DNA of 53,075 bases from Conidiobolus incongruus B7586 (lineage: Eukaryota; Entomophthoromycota; Entomophthoromycetes; Entomophthorales; Conidiobolaceae), in contig JNEM01015450.1 of assembly GCA_000697335.1 (NCBI GenBank), positions 1 to 53,075 on the forward strand, written 5' to 3'. The first letter of the stretch is position 1; every line of letters starts with the position of its first letter. The position numbers and the translations under genes are program-made. Shown here in pieces: positions 1 to 14,103 of the stretch. The notes below the pieces were generated by a model. The model searched no databases, had not been told where the DNA came from, and worked only from the letters and a program-made list of their open reading frames with translations.

Positions 1-1
1 A

Positions 2-820
2 TGGCATCCTAGAGGTAATGTGATTATCTGCGGATCTGTAGAATCCACTGTATGGATGTTCAAGGTGCCATCTGGCGAATGTATGAATGTCTTCGCAGGT
101 CACACTGGTCCCGTCTCCTGCGGTACTTTTACACATGATGGTAAAAAGATTGTCACTGGAAGTGAAGATGGATCATTAATCGTTTGGGACCCTGTCAGCG
201 CTCAGCCCGTTGTCAAACTCACAAGTGAAGATGGCCGTTTCCACCAAGAACCCATCACCTCCCTCTCAGTTAGTTTAGATGATCGCATCATCGTTACCGG
301 TGGTCAAGATGGCGCCTGCCGTGTCGTCCTCCTTGGCAATGGCAACATTTTAGCAGCTTTGGAAGGTCACACTGACTCGATCGAAGCTATTAGCTACTGT
401 CAAACAATGAACCTTGTCGCCACCGCTTCCGTCGACGGTAAAGTCAATATCTGGGACTTGACCAATTTCAAATTGAGAAGCTCTTTATCTCATGACGATG
501 TAATTTATCAGCAATACTATATTGACTATTTACTAATTACATACTTTAGATTGCTGTCACCAAATTGTTATGGATTCCCAACACCCACTTCCTCTTAACA
601 GGAGCTATGGATGGCGTCATCAGACAATGGGACGGCAAGACCGGTCAACAAGTCAAGGTTTGGAAAGGACATGAACAAGCTATCCTCTCCCTTGCTTGCA
701 CAAAGTAAGCTACTACTATTTTCATTAATAACTATATATACTAACCCAATTAACAGTGACGGTACTACAATTATTTCAGGATCCGACGATGGCAATTGTC
801 TCGTATTTTTAACCCAATAA
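2..820 (+). CDS. SQT1: Ribosome assembly WD40 protein SQT1/AAMP family, 5' partial
   Basis: Exons 2..499, 550..704 and 757..820 join in frame; the gene enters from before the window, so the N-terminus is missing. The protein is a run of WD40 repeats. The opening WHPRGN segment followed by W-M-F-K-V-P-S-G-E-C is characteristic of the AAMP/Sqt1 family, and the chain ends in a last blade with GSDDGNCLVF and stop TAA. In yeast Sqt1 is a dedicated chaperone that binds the N-terminus of ribosomal protein uL16 (Rpl10) and delivers it to the 60S particle. Introns are 50 and 52 nt, with GTAATT/TAG and GTAAGC/CAG borders and a TACTAAC-like branch site in the second. An internal GTG near position 20 is not a real start. 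Family call is confident; whether function is yeast-like is inferred. Confidence 0.88.
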
Positions 821-1294
821 TTTTCTCAAAAATATTGTTAAATATATAGACTTCAATCAATAGATCTTTATTGTGAATTTTGCCATTTTCATTATATGAG
901 TAAATTATTTTAAATCATATTTTGGCTAATAATGATTTGATTTTATATTGTATTGAATTAATAATTTAAGATCAAGTACAAAATTACTAGTTATAAAAAT
1001 ATTTGAAATTTTTTTATTATTTTATCAATTTTTAAAATTATCATCTAATTATTACAATTTCAAGCATCATTTTGTTTAGGTTTAGACATATGATTTTTTT
1101 TCATATGTTTTTCTCACTAATTTCAAGATTAAATAATAGGATAAATTGTATCATTATTTAACTTATTGAGTCGAATTAATGTAAAAAATATAATTCAAAT
1201 TTATTAATTTTTCTATCTATTATAGATAGATATAGTAATAAAATTAAATATTAAAGTTTTAAAATTAATAAAGAATAAAATATTGACTAAATGT

Positions 1295-1331
<37 letters not shown>

Positions 1332-1754
1332 TTCAAATTGATTAAATAATGAATAATTATATGAATGAACAAATGAATGAAAATTAAAAAATGCGAATTA
1401 CGAAAATCAACCAATGAGATGGAATGATATCAGAATTTCAAATAAAAGAACTAGAATCTTTTAAATAATTAGTTGATTCAAATTTAACCAATCACAATTA
1501 AGGATCTTAGAAAGTGGATTATAATTGGTGGGAATTTAATAGAAAAAGAAAATTGAATTGAAAAATAACTTAACCTAGATTAATTTGAAAATTCATATTT
1601 AAAATCCTTGAGGAACTCAAATTATGGTTTTCATTTTTTAAACAATCCCACTTTCTTAATCTCAATTTGAAGTAATTCTGCTAATTTCAGTTTTTGGGAT
1701 ACCATAAGGACATATTTTAAATTTTATAACCCATAAAACTATCTTTAAAAAAGG
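821..1754. other. Intergenic, AT-rich, with CCAAT boxes before the Myb gene
   Basis: No gene is seen. The stretch holds a TA dinucleotide run at about 1298-1328. CCAAT-type boxes lie near 1410 and 1490, with an ATTGG near 1525. They stand 230-350 bases before the start of the downstream Myb gene and may belong to its promoter. Confidence 0.5.
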
Positions 1755-3812
1755 ATGACATCGCAGTCCACCACAAGTGATAACCTTTTTGAGACACCCG
1801 TAACTAATAAAAATCCCAGTTTCGCTAGGGATAATCAGCCTAGTTTTGCAGTTTTTTCTCAGTTGAACTTGTCCGTTGCCGAGTTAGAGGCTTGTTTGTT
1901 CGAGAATAGGAGACTTCAGGAGGCTTTAAAGACCAAATTGCACCAAATCGAACAGGCTAAACTTACTGTCGATAAACATAGGCAGATTGTTCAGGATGCT
2001 CTTCCCGGGTCCACGAAGCGATACACCAGCAGTGGTGTAGCTATTCCTTCCTATATTCCTACATCCGCTGAAATTCGTCGTCGATTAAGGTCCAACTTGC
2101 AAAATAATTCCGAAGTACCTGGTAGTGAAGGTACTCAAACTTATAGTTATTTTCCCTACTTTGTCGATCAGTATGGTAATACCCCTCCTGATAATGCCGA
2201 TACCGGGCGTCGTAAGATGTACCCGCCATTCGTCTTCTCCGCCAAGAAGTGGTATGAGAAGGAGAATATCGCTTTAGCAAAAGGTGTTCGTCAACAAAAT
2301 ATTAAGATTTTAAGTGATCGATTGATGAAAGAAAAGAAGATTACGAGTCAATGGGAGGTCAAACAGTTGCCCGACAGACATTTGGAAATGAATTTGGAGG
2401 GTATAGATTGGGACAAAATTGCCAAATTTTATGTACCTGGCAGAACTGGAAGAGAGTGTGCAATTCATTGGACTTGTTGGGTACATCCCCTCATTAATCG
2501 TGAGGATTGGACCCGCGAAGAAGAGGAACGATTAGTAGAACTCGTCAAAGAATTTAAATATCTCCATTGGGATCAAATCGCTCTGAAATTGAATACGAAT
2601 CGTACAGCTGTCCAATGTTTCTGTCATTTTCAGTCTAAATTGAATTCTACTTTGACCAAACGTCGCTGGACTGCTGCCGAAGATGCTATCCTTCGCGAAG
2701 CTGTCAGAGTTTATGGTGAACGTAACTGGCAACAAGTTGCACATTGCTTGGATAACAGAACTGGTCAGCAATGTCTCCATCGTTGGTCAAAGACTTTGAG
2801 TCCTAGTATTAAGCGTGGTCGTTGGGATGCTACTGAGGATGCTGCTTTGAGAAGTGCCATTGAAATGTATGGTGAAGGTAACTGGATCAAGGTTCAACAA
2901 CATGTTCCCGGTCGTACTGATGTCCAATGTCGTGAACGCTGGATGAATATTTTACATCCCAATGTTAACCAAGAGCCTTGGACTGATTATGAAGATGCTC
3001 ATTTATTGTTACTTGTCCAAAAAATTGGCCTTGGTAAATGGTCTCAAATTTGCTCGTTCTTGGGAACTAGAACTGATAACCAGTGCTGGCGTCGTTGGAA
3101 AAAGTTGGATAAAATAGGTAAAACCAATTACACTATTCCTGAATTGGAGCAAATGATGCGCACTTGTCAAAAGCCTAATTTCCCAGTCATGAACTATCCT
3201 ATGCCTAGCGATCAAGCAGGCAACAATAATGATATATTCTCTCATCATTTCAATACAAAAGGAAAGCGTCAGAGAATCTCCCTCAAGAAGCAAGCTAAGA
3301 TGAATCCTCTTCAAAACCGTTCACAAAATACTACAGCGGACGGCCAACCCAAATTAATTACAACATCATTAGGCAGAAGATTGAACTATCACACAGACTT
3401 TGGCAAGCCCATGCCCCCTACACTCCAATCTGTTAATTTATTATCTGAAATGATTTCTCGACTTGCTCCCGAAGACCCCAGCGTAGAAATCTCAGAAGCT
3501 CAACTTCTGGATCGTGACCACCAACGACTTCAACAAACCTTTTTCACTCTATTTGGATGGCCAACACTCCTGGGTAGCGTTGCTGTCGATCTTCCACCGG
3601 TGCTCACGCAAATGGAACCCCATCCTATCGGTCAAGCCTACCAACACCACCAGCAAATGGAGGTGGATTATGGCGGCAATCCCAGAAGTCACTCGGCCCA
3701 GCAAGCCGAAGGCGACATGATGGATGCCAACGCCCAGCAACAACTCGAAGAGACGATAGATCTCTCGGAATTCCAAGAAGCTCAACGCCAATTGGAAGAA
3801 ATGATCGAGTAA
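1755..3812 (+). CDS. SNAPC4: SNAPC4-like protein with 4.5 Myb repeats
   Basis: Single-exon gene of 685 residues; the ATG follows an A-rich stretch. From about residue 213 there is a half Myb repeat (WDKIAKFYVPGRTG), then four full Myb/SANT repeats near 246-296, 302-348, 352-400 and 404-450, each with the spaced tryptophans and an R-T-x-x-Q-C recognition helix. This 4.5-repeat layout is the signature of SNAPC4 (SNAP190), the large subunit of the complex that binds the proximal sequence element of snRNA promoters. The N-terminus contains a leucine-rich, coiled-coil-like stretch (about 35-75), and the C-terminus is Q-rich and acidic. Fungal Bas1-type proteins have fewer repeats, so SNAPC4 is the better fit, though another Myb regulator cannot be excluded without a tree. 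Confidence 0.72.
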   Translation: MTSQSTTSDNLFETPVTNKNPSFARDNQPSFAVFSQLNLSVAELEACLFENRRLQEALKTKLHQIEQAKLTVDKHRQIVQDALPGSTKRYTSSGVAIPSYIPTSAEIRRRLRSNLQNNSEVPGSEGTQTYSYFPYFVDQYGNTPPDNADTGRRKMYPPFVFSAKKWYEKENIALAKGVRQQNIKILSDRLMKEKKITSQWEVKQLPDRHLEMNLEGIDWDKIAKFYVPGRTGRECAIHWTCWVHPLINREDWTREEEERLVELVKEFKYLHWDQIALKLNTNRTAVQCFCHFQSKLNSTLTKRRWTAAEDAILREAVRVYGERNWQQVAHCLDNRTGQQCLHRWSKTLSPSIKRGRWDATEDAALRSAIEMYGEGNWIKVQQHVPGRTDVQCRERWMNILHPNVNQEPWTDYEDAHLLLLVQKIGLGKWSQICSFLGTRTDNQCWRRWKKLDKIGKTNYTIPELEQMMRTCQKPNFPVMNYPMPSDQAGNNNDIFSHHFNTKGKRQRISLKKQAKMNPLQNRSQNTTADGQPKLITTSLGRRLNYHTDFGKPMPPTLQSVNLLSEMISRLAPEDPSVEISEAQLLDRDHQRLQQTFFTLFGWPTLLGSVAVDLPPVLTQMEPHPIGQAYQHHQQMEVDYGGNPRSHSAQQAEGDMMDANAQQQLEETIDLSEFQEAQRQLEEMIE

Positions 3813-6800
3813 ATCGTACTCAGTATCATTTGTTTTATTTTCAATATTAATCTTACTCATAAGTCATATTTTTTTGTTTACTATTGAATAAATATCTCCC
3901 ATAAATTTAATATTGATCAATTCTGATGTTTTTGATAACTATGCAATTAACATTTATTATTAACATATAAGTTGATTGAATGTTAATCATAGAGACTAAA
4001 TCTATATATGTTTGAAATATTAAACCTAAAATACTTGATATCATTATTGATATTATTCCCAGAGTTTTCATTAGTCCTGAGCATATGCCTATCAATATTT
4101 AACTAAAGCCTAAATAATTTATTAATCACAACACAAACACTAGGATATTATTTTACAACAATATATAGTTTGAAAAGGTATAACACTAAATACACTATTA
4201 TTATCATTAATCAAATATAAAGTAATTCTGGCTATGATTTGCTTCCAAAAACAAGGATAAGTTGGAATCCCATGAAGCAATCTTAAACATTGGGATAAAG
4301 CTGGAAAAATTAGAATCATGTGAACTCCAAGTGGATTCAGATTTAATTTTTAATATCAAACAACATTCTAATCAAACAGAAAATAATATCTAACTTAAAA
4401 ATCAAAATATGCTATAAAAGAATTTGTTCAAAACACCAAAAACAAGACGTGAAATAATTTAATATATTGAAAAAGTTGGTTTAATATATTTTTTAAGATA
4501 TTATAATAACTCAATTATAATCACCATTGCTTCTTAACTTTATTAAAACCAATATAATAAAGAAACATATCTGAAGTTATTTCTACCTACGAAAATATGC
4601 TTTGTTAATATAAATTTAAGTTATTTATATATTGAAAAAACTAATATAAAACTTAATATTTTTGGGTTAAAATAATAATAAAAAATATAATTTAAAAAAC
4701 AACTTATAAATTACCTTTTAAAATTATTATAATTTTATAAATAATAATAAGTTTTATTTAGTAAGAAACAAAAAATATGTATATATAATTTAAAAAATAT
4801 AATCCAAGGTATGAACTTTAGTGGGGAGGAAATTGAATTTTTTTAATGAAAAAGAAATATTAAAAATTTTTCAAAACAAAAAAGTAATTATATAATTAAT
4901 ATATTATTAATATTAAGGAAAAAAATGATGTATATCAAATAAAAAAACAGTATTAACTAAATAATTAAAAACAAATTCCGTTAAAGATAAATACTAATGA
5001 ATATTAAAAAAACCCAATGATATTCAAGATTAAGTAATAGATAATTCTTAAAACATATTATACCAAATTTGATATATTTAATAAAAGAAATTAAAACTCA
5101 AATATAAACGTGAAAAAAAACAAATTAGAATTAATTATTATTCACCTTAATTATTAAAAAACCAGCATTTTTAATTTTATAAATTTTAATAATAAGTTAA
5201 TTTGAGCAACTGAGTTATTGCCAAAAAAGCATAATTATAATTAATATCTAAGATAAAACATAGTAAATTTTACGTTTATGTTTTTATACTATTGGAACTT
5301 AAAGTAATAACCAAGTTTTTAAAAGAAATATGATAAAAATTTTTTGACTTTAATTTATAAAATTTTGCAACAAGTTATTTTCCTTGTGGTTGATTTATTA
5401 AATAAAAGGAAGGAAAGAAATTAACATAGTTTATTGCCCTTATTCTTATTAATATATGATATCTAGTAAATTATTTAATAATAATTTATTATTGAAAATA
5501 TTTTAAGAAAAAAAACAAAATAAAAATATAGGTTAAAGACCTTTTAAATAAGCTATATAAAAAACTTGTTAATTATTAAATAAAATTACATTATTTAGCT
5601 TTTGAATTTTAAACTCAAAAGATAGTAAAAGATCTAATAAATGTATCTGGAATAAGATTATAAAAGAAATATTAATATAATATTAATATAAATTTATATA
5701 AAATATATTTAACAAGACAAAGTAATATATTTGGTGCAAAGTAATCATTTATTATAAGTATCACATAAATAAAATACTTAGTAATTATGGGCATATAATA
5801 ATATAACTGAAATCATGCAAGATTTTCAAAAATTTTATATTTTTATATAAAAATGAATCAAAATATTAATAGTGCTAAAAATATATTTTTTATTATCTTA
5901 AAATGAATCAAACTAAGCTTTCAAGATTAGTGTTAAGGCTTATTCCCTTGAGGTATTCACACTTTATACAGGATTTGGACAGGAATGATCAAATTGGATC
6001 AACTTTGGACAATGATAATTATATGTACAGAATAATAATGAAATTAAAGATATTAATTTAACTTTTTATATTACTTAATAAACCAGAATAAATTTTGTGG
6101 ATAAATTTTATAATTTACAAGTAATTATTAATAATTTAAAAATAAAAAAATTTTAAATAATATAAATTAAATAATTTATTATTTATATTATTATAATTAT
6201 TTAATATTATTTAATTTTAAATAATTAATATTAAATAATATATATTTTCTTTTTTTAAAAAAAATATATTAAATTTGAAATGTTACAATAATAATTTATA
6301 ATTATTATTATTTATAATAATTTAATCTAAAATCAAGATTAATTAATTGAAATTATAGCCATATTAACATATTAGTAACAAATAATTTGTATCCGTAAAT
6401 AAATAATATTAATTATATGATTGAATTATCTAATTAATATAATAAAATTAGAGCAAGTTGGAATTATGTAATTGATCAATATTATGAACAGAATTAGGTA
6501 ATTGTTTCATAATCAAACATTATAAATATTTTTCTTGATTTTTAAATTTTCTTATATATTCAACATTATTAATTATCAACCCAATATATTTTGGAATAGT
6601 AAAATATTGAATTTATAATTATGTATACATTATTGTTATTATTATATTTATAAATTTATTATAAATTGAGTTTAATAAAATCAATTAAATATTTAAAAAT
6701 ATCTAATGTTATATATTCCTATGACAAGAGCACCAAATAACAACATTAATTTATTTATGATAATATATATTGAAGATTAGAAATACAATTGTAAGAAAAA

Positions 6801-6845
6801 GAGGAATAAAAGGAAAAATGATAAAATAATTAGAAAGATTGCGAA

Positions 6846-6878
<33 letters not shown>

Positions 6879-7193
6879 TTATAAGTTCAAAATAGTAATA
6901 ATAGTAATAATAATAGTAATAATAATAGTAATAGTAGTGATTATATAATAGTAAATATATAAAATGATCCAAAAAGTTATCACATAGATAAGAGGTGAAT
7001 ATATAATATAATATAATATAATATGAAAAGAAGATTTCAATTAAAAGTAATATTTGAATCGAGGTTAATTTGAGTGGTAAAATTTAACAAAAAAGGTATG
7101 TGTGGATAGAAAAAATCATTCGTCAAGTTGACACAAGCGTCTCGTGAAGGGGATTCGTTCATTTATCGTATTGGATAACTCCCAGCTCTTAGG
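3813..7193. other. AT desert
   Basis: About 3.4 kb with no convincing gene. It is low-complexity A+T sequence with a trinucleotide AAT/AGT repeat block at about 6846-6942. Two short, less AT-biased islands near 4225-4340 and 5925-6030 may be remnants of decayed genes or repeats; I could not assign either. Confidence 0.5.
6846..6942. repeat. (AAT)n microsatellite grading into AGTAAT repeats
   Basis: A pure AAT run is followed by an imperfect run with interspersed AGT units. The poly-tyrosine reading on the opposite strand is an artefact of the repeat, not a gene. Confidence 0.9.
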
Positions 7194-8075
<882 letters not shown>

Positions 8076-8349
8076 AGTGAATTATTATTAATATTTGCGA
8101 AAGGGATAAGAGAGAGAGAGTTGAACAGTTGAAAGTATAAAAAAGTTGATAGTTAAAAATAATAATTAAACTTGATTGAAAAAAAATAAATATATATAAT
8201 GTTTCGATTATTAGACCACTCTCTAATTCGTTATAGAAAATTGTATATATATATCAAGTTGGAAGTTCAGTACCAAGGTTAATTAAAGATAGGAAGATAA
8301 TTTAAATAGTCCGACTCTAGTAAATTAAAACTAAAGATGAGTTAAATTA

Positions 8350-8350
<1 letters not shown>

Positions 8351-8398
<48 letters not shown>
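8351..8398. repeat. (AAT)n microsatellite
   Basis: Near-perfect run of about 15 AAT units upstream of CDC42. Confidence 0.92.
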
Positions 8399-8399
<1 letters not shown>

Positions 8400-9297
8400 T
8401 GAAAATAAATATAATCTAAAGGTGGAACAAGAATAAATGCATAACAAAGTCAAGCTCAAGATATAAAAAATAAATTTCGTATATATTCAATACTGAATAA
8501 TAATATAATAATAGTAATAAAAAAACAAATAGAATACAAAAGGCTTACTAGTAAAAGTATTTACAAGCGAAAGAAAGTAAGAAAGCTGTACTGAGGATCG
8601 GAATATAAAAAAAATTAAAATATAACTTTTAGATCAATTAAATTTTTTTTGGGTTATCTAAGGCGTATAAAATAAAACCTCAAATGGTTGAAATAAAAAA
8701 ATAATTATAAGAAACGAAAAGAACTATATTATCTAAATTTTCAATATAAATTTTTTTATTTCGTTAAACAATTGAAAATTGTTATTCTTCTAATTTTATT
8801 GGTTTGCATTGGGTTGGTAAATTGAATGACTCAATTCTATATTAGGAACTTAATAGCATGAATATAGTTATTATTAAGTTATTTCATATTTTTATTCCTT
8901 TTGTTTTTTCTGAACTAATGAATATTTTCAATAATTTTTTAATAAAAAGAATGATATTATCAATTAATCTTGCAAAAAAATAAATGAATAACTATCTTTG
9001 ATTTGCATATAATGATACCATTTTACTCAATTTCAAGTATAATCATCCAATGATTAATATCATGCTATAATTTTGCTTCCCCTTGCTCTCCTTTAGATAT
9101 TAATCAAAATTGAAATATATCATCAATATCTTTATTAAAAATTATATGTAGATAATTTAGAAAGAGTAATTGAGCATTCAACAAGCACAATAGGATCAAA
9201 ATGTTAATCCTGTTAAAAATAAATTAATTGATATACTATCAGTTAAAAAACTCCTAAATTATACAATATTCTACACTTTTAACAATATGTGAATTAA

Positions 9298-9441
9298 CCA
9301 ATCAACGGATACCAACCAATTAGTTGAAAAGATATGAGGTGACTTGGGAGGTTCACAAAATTGAATCAACCTCTCTCCCGACAATGAGTTAAAAATGTCA
9401 TAATTAATATCCAGGAAATCAACATTATCCACGTATAAATA
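9298..9441 (+). promoter_or_regulatory. Promoter-like segment: two CCAAT boxes and a TATAAATA box
   Basis: CCAAT occurs at 9298-9302 and 9316-9320 and TATAAATA at 9434-9441, followed by a pyrimidine/CA-containing stretch that would suit a start region. The segment is clearly less AT-biased than its surroundings. No recognised gene follows; the nearest frame is the short one at 9629. Confidence 0.4.
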
Positions 9442-9628
9442 CACTCTCTGGCATAAGTTTCAGTTTGAGCTAATCAATGTAATTATCGAATAATTTATCA
9501 TTCGCATTGAAATCCATTATCTGTCTTAAATATTAACTCTCACACTAATTTCCCACTTGATTAATACTCTAAACATGTAATAAAATATTTAACAATTGAT
9601 TGGTAATACTTAAAAAGTGGCTAATAAG

Positions 9629-9808
9629 ATGACCAGTATGCCGTCAATTGATTTAACTAAATCCTCATTAGAACCAGACACATATCCTAGTCACATTAAT
9701 TTATTTGTAGGGAATATTATTCATCATTGTAATATATTAATCAATGTGAATATATTTAAAAACAAATTAATTTCGGAATCCTCATTCTATTCAAGTATTT
9801 GCAAATGA
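9629..9808 (+). CDS. Short open frame, unrecognised
   Basis: Frame of 59 residues starting at ATG (MTSMPSIDLTKSSLEPDTYP at the start), about 190 bases after a TATAAATA box. The first 30 residues have ordinary protein composition; the rest is I/N-rich like translated AT desert. It could be the first exon of an unrecognised multi-exon gene, a decayed gene or chance. I recognise no family. Confidence 0.2.
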   Translation: MTSMPSIDLTKSSLEPDTYPSHINLFVGNIIHHCNILINVNIFKNKLISESSFYSSICK

Positions 9809-10180
9809 ATTTTGCTATTATTATTAAACATATATATATATTACCTTATTATGGAAAATTATGGATTTTTATCAAATTAAAATATTATCATAGTATTTAG
9901 AGTAATTTAAATTATGTAATAATTAACTTTTTCATAATTACACTAACATTATATATTCAAATAACTTTTTAATATTAAATTTAATATATTAAAATTTAAT
10001 AAAAATTTTATGTAAAAATAATAAACAAATTTTTTTAAAAATTTTTATTTAAAAATTACTAATTCATAATTAATTAATTAATTAATTAATTTAATAATAT
10101 CTATTGTTAACTAAAAATTATAAAATATATTTATATATTATTTAAACTAAAATATTTAATCAATATATAAAATAATGAAT

Positions 10181-10378
10181 TTAGATATCCTGTTTCAATT
10201 TCTTGCTTATAATTAAACTTGTCCAAAGTTGATCAAAATTGATCACTCTTCTCAAAATCTGACATGTAGTCTGGAGAATATTAGCGATAGGCTCCAATAC
10301 CAATCCTAGAAGACTGGCTTCATTCACTGCAATATAGTGAAGGAGTATGTTTCTAGTAATATTGATGTCTCGATCCAT
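10181..10378 (-). CDS. Short open frame, unrecognised
   Basis: Frame of 65 residues beginning MDRDINITRN and containing a mixed hydrophobic helix (ASLLGLVLEPIANILQ). Its composition is unlike the translated AT background around it, so it may be a real small gene, an exon or a fragment of a decayed one. No motif was recognised and no clear splice partners were found. Confidence 0.25.
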   Translation of the reverse strand: MDRDINITRNILLHYIAVNEASLLGLVLEPIANILQTTCQILRRVINFDQLWTSLIISKKLKQDI

Positions 10379-13300
10379 CTTTACATGACGTTAAAATCAT
10401 ATGAAAGCCTTACTTAATCTAAGTTAGATATACCAATATCCGCAATAACCATATAATTTACTCATATGATGCTTGTTAAAAATGATTACCTTGAACAAAG
10501 GTATTCTCTTTTTTAATAAGTTTTGTTTAAATCTGTAAAAAAATTACCCCAATATTACTCTTATGGTTTTACTCTCAATATATTTGTTCTTTTTTCTCAT
10601 CATCCTTTGAGTCTTAAATACAAGAAATAATACAATCTAATATAGTTTAATAATGAATTTAGTTTGTTGCTAATATCCCTTATTTAAAAGGCTTAAATAT
10701 TTTGATAATATTTATCAAATTTCTTACTGAAATTATATATATATATATATATATTGCTTGACATTATTATGACAAAAATAATAAATTCTCCAAATATTTC
10801 TTTATCCTTATTAAATATATAAACCAAAAAACAAGTTTTAAAAGTTTATATATTAGTATTTAATATTAGAGTTTTTTCCTCATATTCAATTTGAGTGCTT
10901 AATTATTCTATTCATTTTTTAATATCAATATAATAAAAGTATAAAATTCACCAAGATTTATAATCTTAAAATAGATACTATAATTAATTATTTTTAATAA
11001 TGGATTAATTATAATTTTTTTAGAAATTTTAATAATTAAATATATATCTTTAATAGATTATTTATTATTATACTCAAAATATTATAAGGAATTTATGAAA
11101 TTTATTTGTTTTATCCTCAAAATAGTTTTTATTCAAATATTTCGTAGTTGATTTTTTTCCCTTTGAAATATATCTACTTTTTAATCATAATAAATAATTA
11201 TATTTAATTCTATTTAATAATACAGAGTTATTTTATTAATATATTTTTTAATTAATAACTTACAAGTGTTTGATTATTTATTCAAATTTTTTAAAGCTTT
11301 GATGAGTTATTTATTAAATATATTATTTATATTACCAAGTATAATATTTTTTTTCTTTTGAAATAGTTAAAAATTTTTAATTAATAATTATAAATATTTT
11401 GAAATATACTTTTAAATTCTATAATTAAAAAATATTTTTTTATTATAATATTTTTAATACTTATAATTTTTTAAAATCAATTAATATTAACAAAGAAATT
11501 ATAAAAATAATATTATTAATAAAACTATATTATATTATTAAATCTATCTATTTAAATTCAAAAAAATAATTTAATATTTATCAAAAGCTAAAAAACTAAT
11601 TATATTATATTTCTTATTAATAAAATAGAATTATATTAAGAAATACCAATTTATTTTAATTAAAAATTATTAAACTATTTTAATATCTATTATCAAGTAT
11701 ATTATATTATTTAAAATTTAAACCTGGTTTGATTAATAAAAATATAAATACTTTAAAATAAATAAAATCTTATAAAAAATTAAAAAAAAACTAAAGATAA
11801 ATGAAACCTACTAAAGTAATTTATATATTTAATAATCTATTTAAAAATTATTATATTTATTAGAATTTAAATACCTTTGTATGATTTTTTATATAAAAAT
11901 CAAATAAAAAATCAGGTTAAGTTAAAATAACTTGTTTTATGAATTCTAACTTAATAATATTTAATTTTTAATTAAATATTTATTATAATGATAAATGATA
12001 GTATTTTATGTTTTTATAATTTTTATTATAAAGGTAATATCAATTATTAATCAGCTTTTATATTATTATTATAAATAAATTCATTTTAATTTGATAATTT
12101 ACATAAGAGTTAAAAATACTAATTATTTAACAAAATAACTATAAAATATATAGAACCAAAGCTGTGAAAAACTATAATATAGTTAAAATCAAAAATACTA
12201 TCATATTTAACATATTCACTAGAATATAACTTATCAAATTATAATTATATTAAGTAATCAAAATCTTGGTAAATAAGAAAGAAAATTTATAAACAAATAT
12301 AATTAATTTATAAAATATTAAATTTTAACTATTAATAAATTAAATCTTTTTTAAATATTAAAACTTTATTAAATATATAATAAAAGTTTATTGATAATCA
12401 AAATCAATATTAGTTTTATATTATTAATTTATTTTTGAATATAATAAATTAAAATTTATATTTAATTTTCAATTAAAATTTTTTCATTATTTAATTATAA
12501 TAATGATATTAAATTCAAGGAATTAATTTTAAGATATAAAGCTTGATATTTAAAATCCTTTTTGTTTTGAATAGACTTTTATTTAATATATTTTATTAAA
12601 AATTACTTATATTTCATTTTATAAATATTTGATAATAAAATTAAGCAAAATTTCAATTCATTTAGAATGCATGAAATTCTAAATTCTTCAGTATTATTCT
12701 AATATCTATAATTACTTGATTATCTTCCAAATTTTTATTTTATTTTTTAGGTAAAATCATATCTAAAATTTTATATAATCAATTAAGGTTTTTTAATTCT
12801 ATATTTAATGCTATATTGTTTACCACTAAATATGGCTGTAAAATAATATCTAAATATCTGTGTTGCAAGTCAAGTATTGTCTAGGTCTTAATTAAATATT
12901 GATAGTTATGCTCAAAACTAGTGGAAATTACTGGAATAGCCTTATTTAGTCCTTTCTTGATTTGGGATTAAATATCATTCTAGTCCATGTATATACTAAT
13001 ATCTTCAAAAATTGAATAATTAAAAAAACCAAATAAATTGAAATATAGTTTTATCGATAGTTTATATTCAAAATTAATATAAACTCTAATATTTTTTTTC
13101 TAATTAATAAATAATTAATATTACATAAAAAATGATTATATTATTAAAAATATATCCGGTCAATTATATTTTATTTAAACTAAAAAAATCAAAATAAAAT
13201 ATTAAAGATATATCTCTTTATTAACCTAATTATTATTATTATATAATCATTATTTTGGTTAATCAGATTAATATATTATTTATTATTAAGTAAATAACTT

Positions 13301-14053
13301 TAAGAAAACTCCCATTTTTGTTATATAATTAAATATTTTAGTTATTTTCTTATAAATTATTATTAATACTATCATTGTTAAAGTAATTAAATTTCTAGTT
13401 ATGGTTATGTGATTTAAATATATTATTAGGTATTAACACTTCTAAATTGATTATATATTTTCAAACTCTAAATTATATAAATCAGTTATTACAAATCTTC
13501 AAATATAATGACATATTAAATCTACATATTAATTCAGCTTAAATATGAATGATAGCCATTTACTCTTATATGAGAATATAATAATTATTAAAATTGCAAT
13601 TGTTTGAATAATTATTTATGATCAATGTGTTAGGAAATATAAAATTACTCATTTAATACTTTCATTCGATATATATTCATTATCCAATTTACAAGGTGAG
13701 AGTTTTTTTATTTGTTAATTTGTTTTCCACTGCTAGAACAATATTATAATATAATTTGTTATATATATCACTATAATTTTTGTTAAAATTATTAAAGATT
13801 TGGAGTTTTAATATGATAAAGTATTTAAATACTTAGTTAAGATATTAAGTTGGAAATAATTCAATGACAGGTAATATGAGAAAAGTAAAAAAAATTAATA
13901 AAAAATGAAATAGAAAAAGAAGAAAATAAAAAAATAAAAATAAATTCAAATAAGAAAATATCTAGATATTTATATAGAAATGAAAAACAATAAAATGAAT
14001 AGATTAGAGAAATCTGATAAGATATATCTTTTACTTCGATTTCTTGATGGTGT

Positions 14054-14060
14054 GCTGCTT

Positions 14061-14103
<43 letters not shown>

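Larger units (their letters stand above)
8076..14053. other. 6 kb AT desert with a few islands
   Basis: Long gene-poor stretch. It contains an (AAT)n run at about 8351-8398, a TTAA run near 10070-10095 and a TA run near 10736-10754. A promoter-like segment lies at 9290-9480, and two weak open frames at 9629-9808 (+) and 10181-10378 (-) are listed separately. From about 10.8 to 13.9 kb the sequence is nearly pure A+T and I see nothing coding. Confidence 0.5.

Noticed and set aside
6751-6972. Poly-tyrosine open frame on the minus strand
   Set aside because: Pure translation of an AAT/AGT microsatellite.
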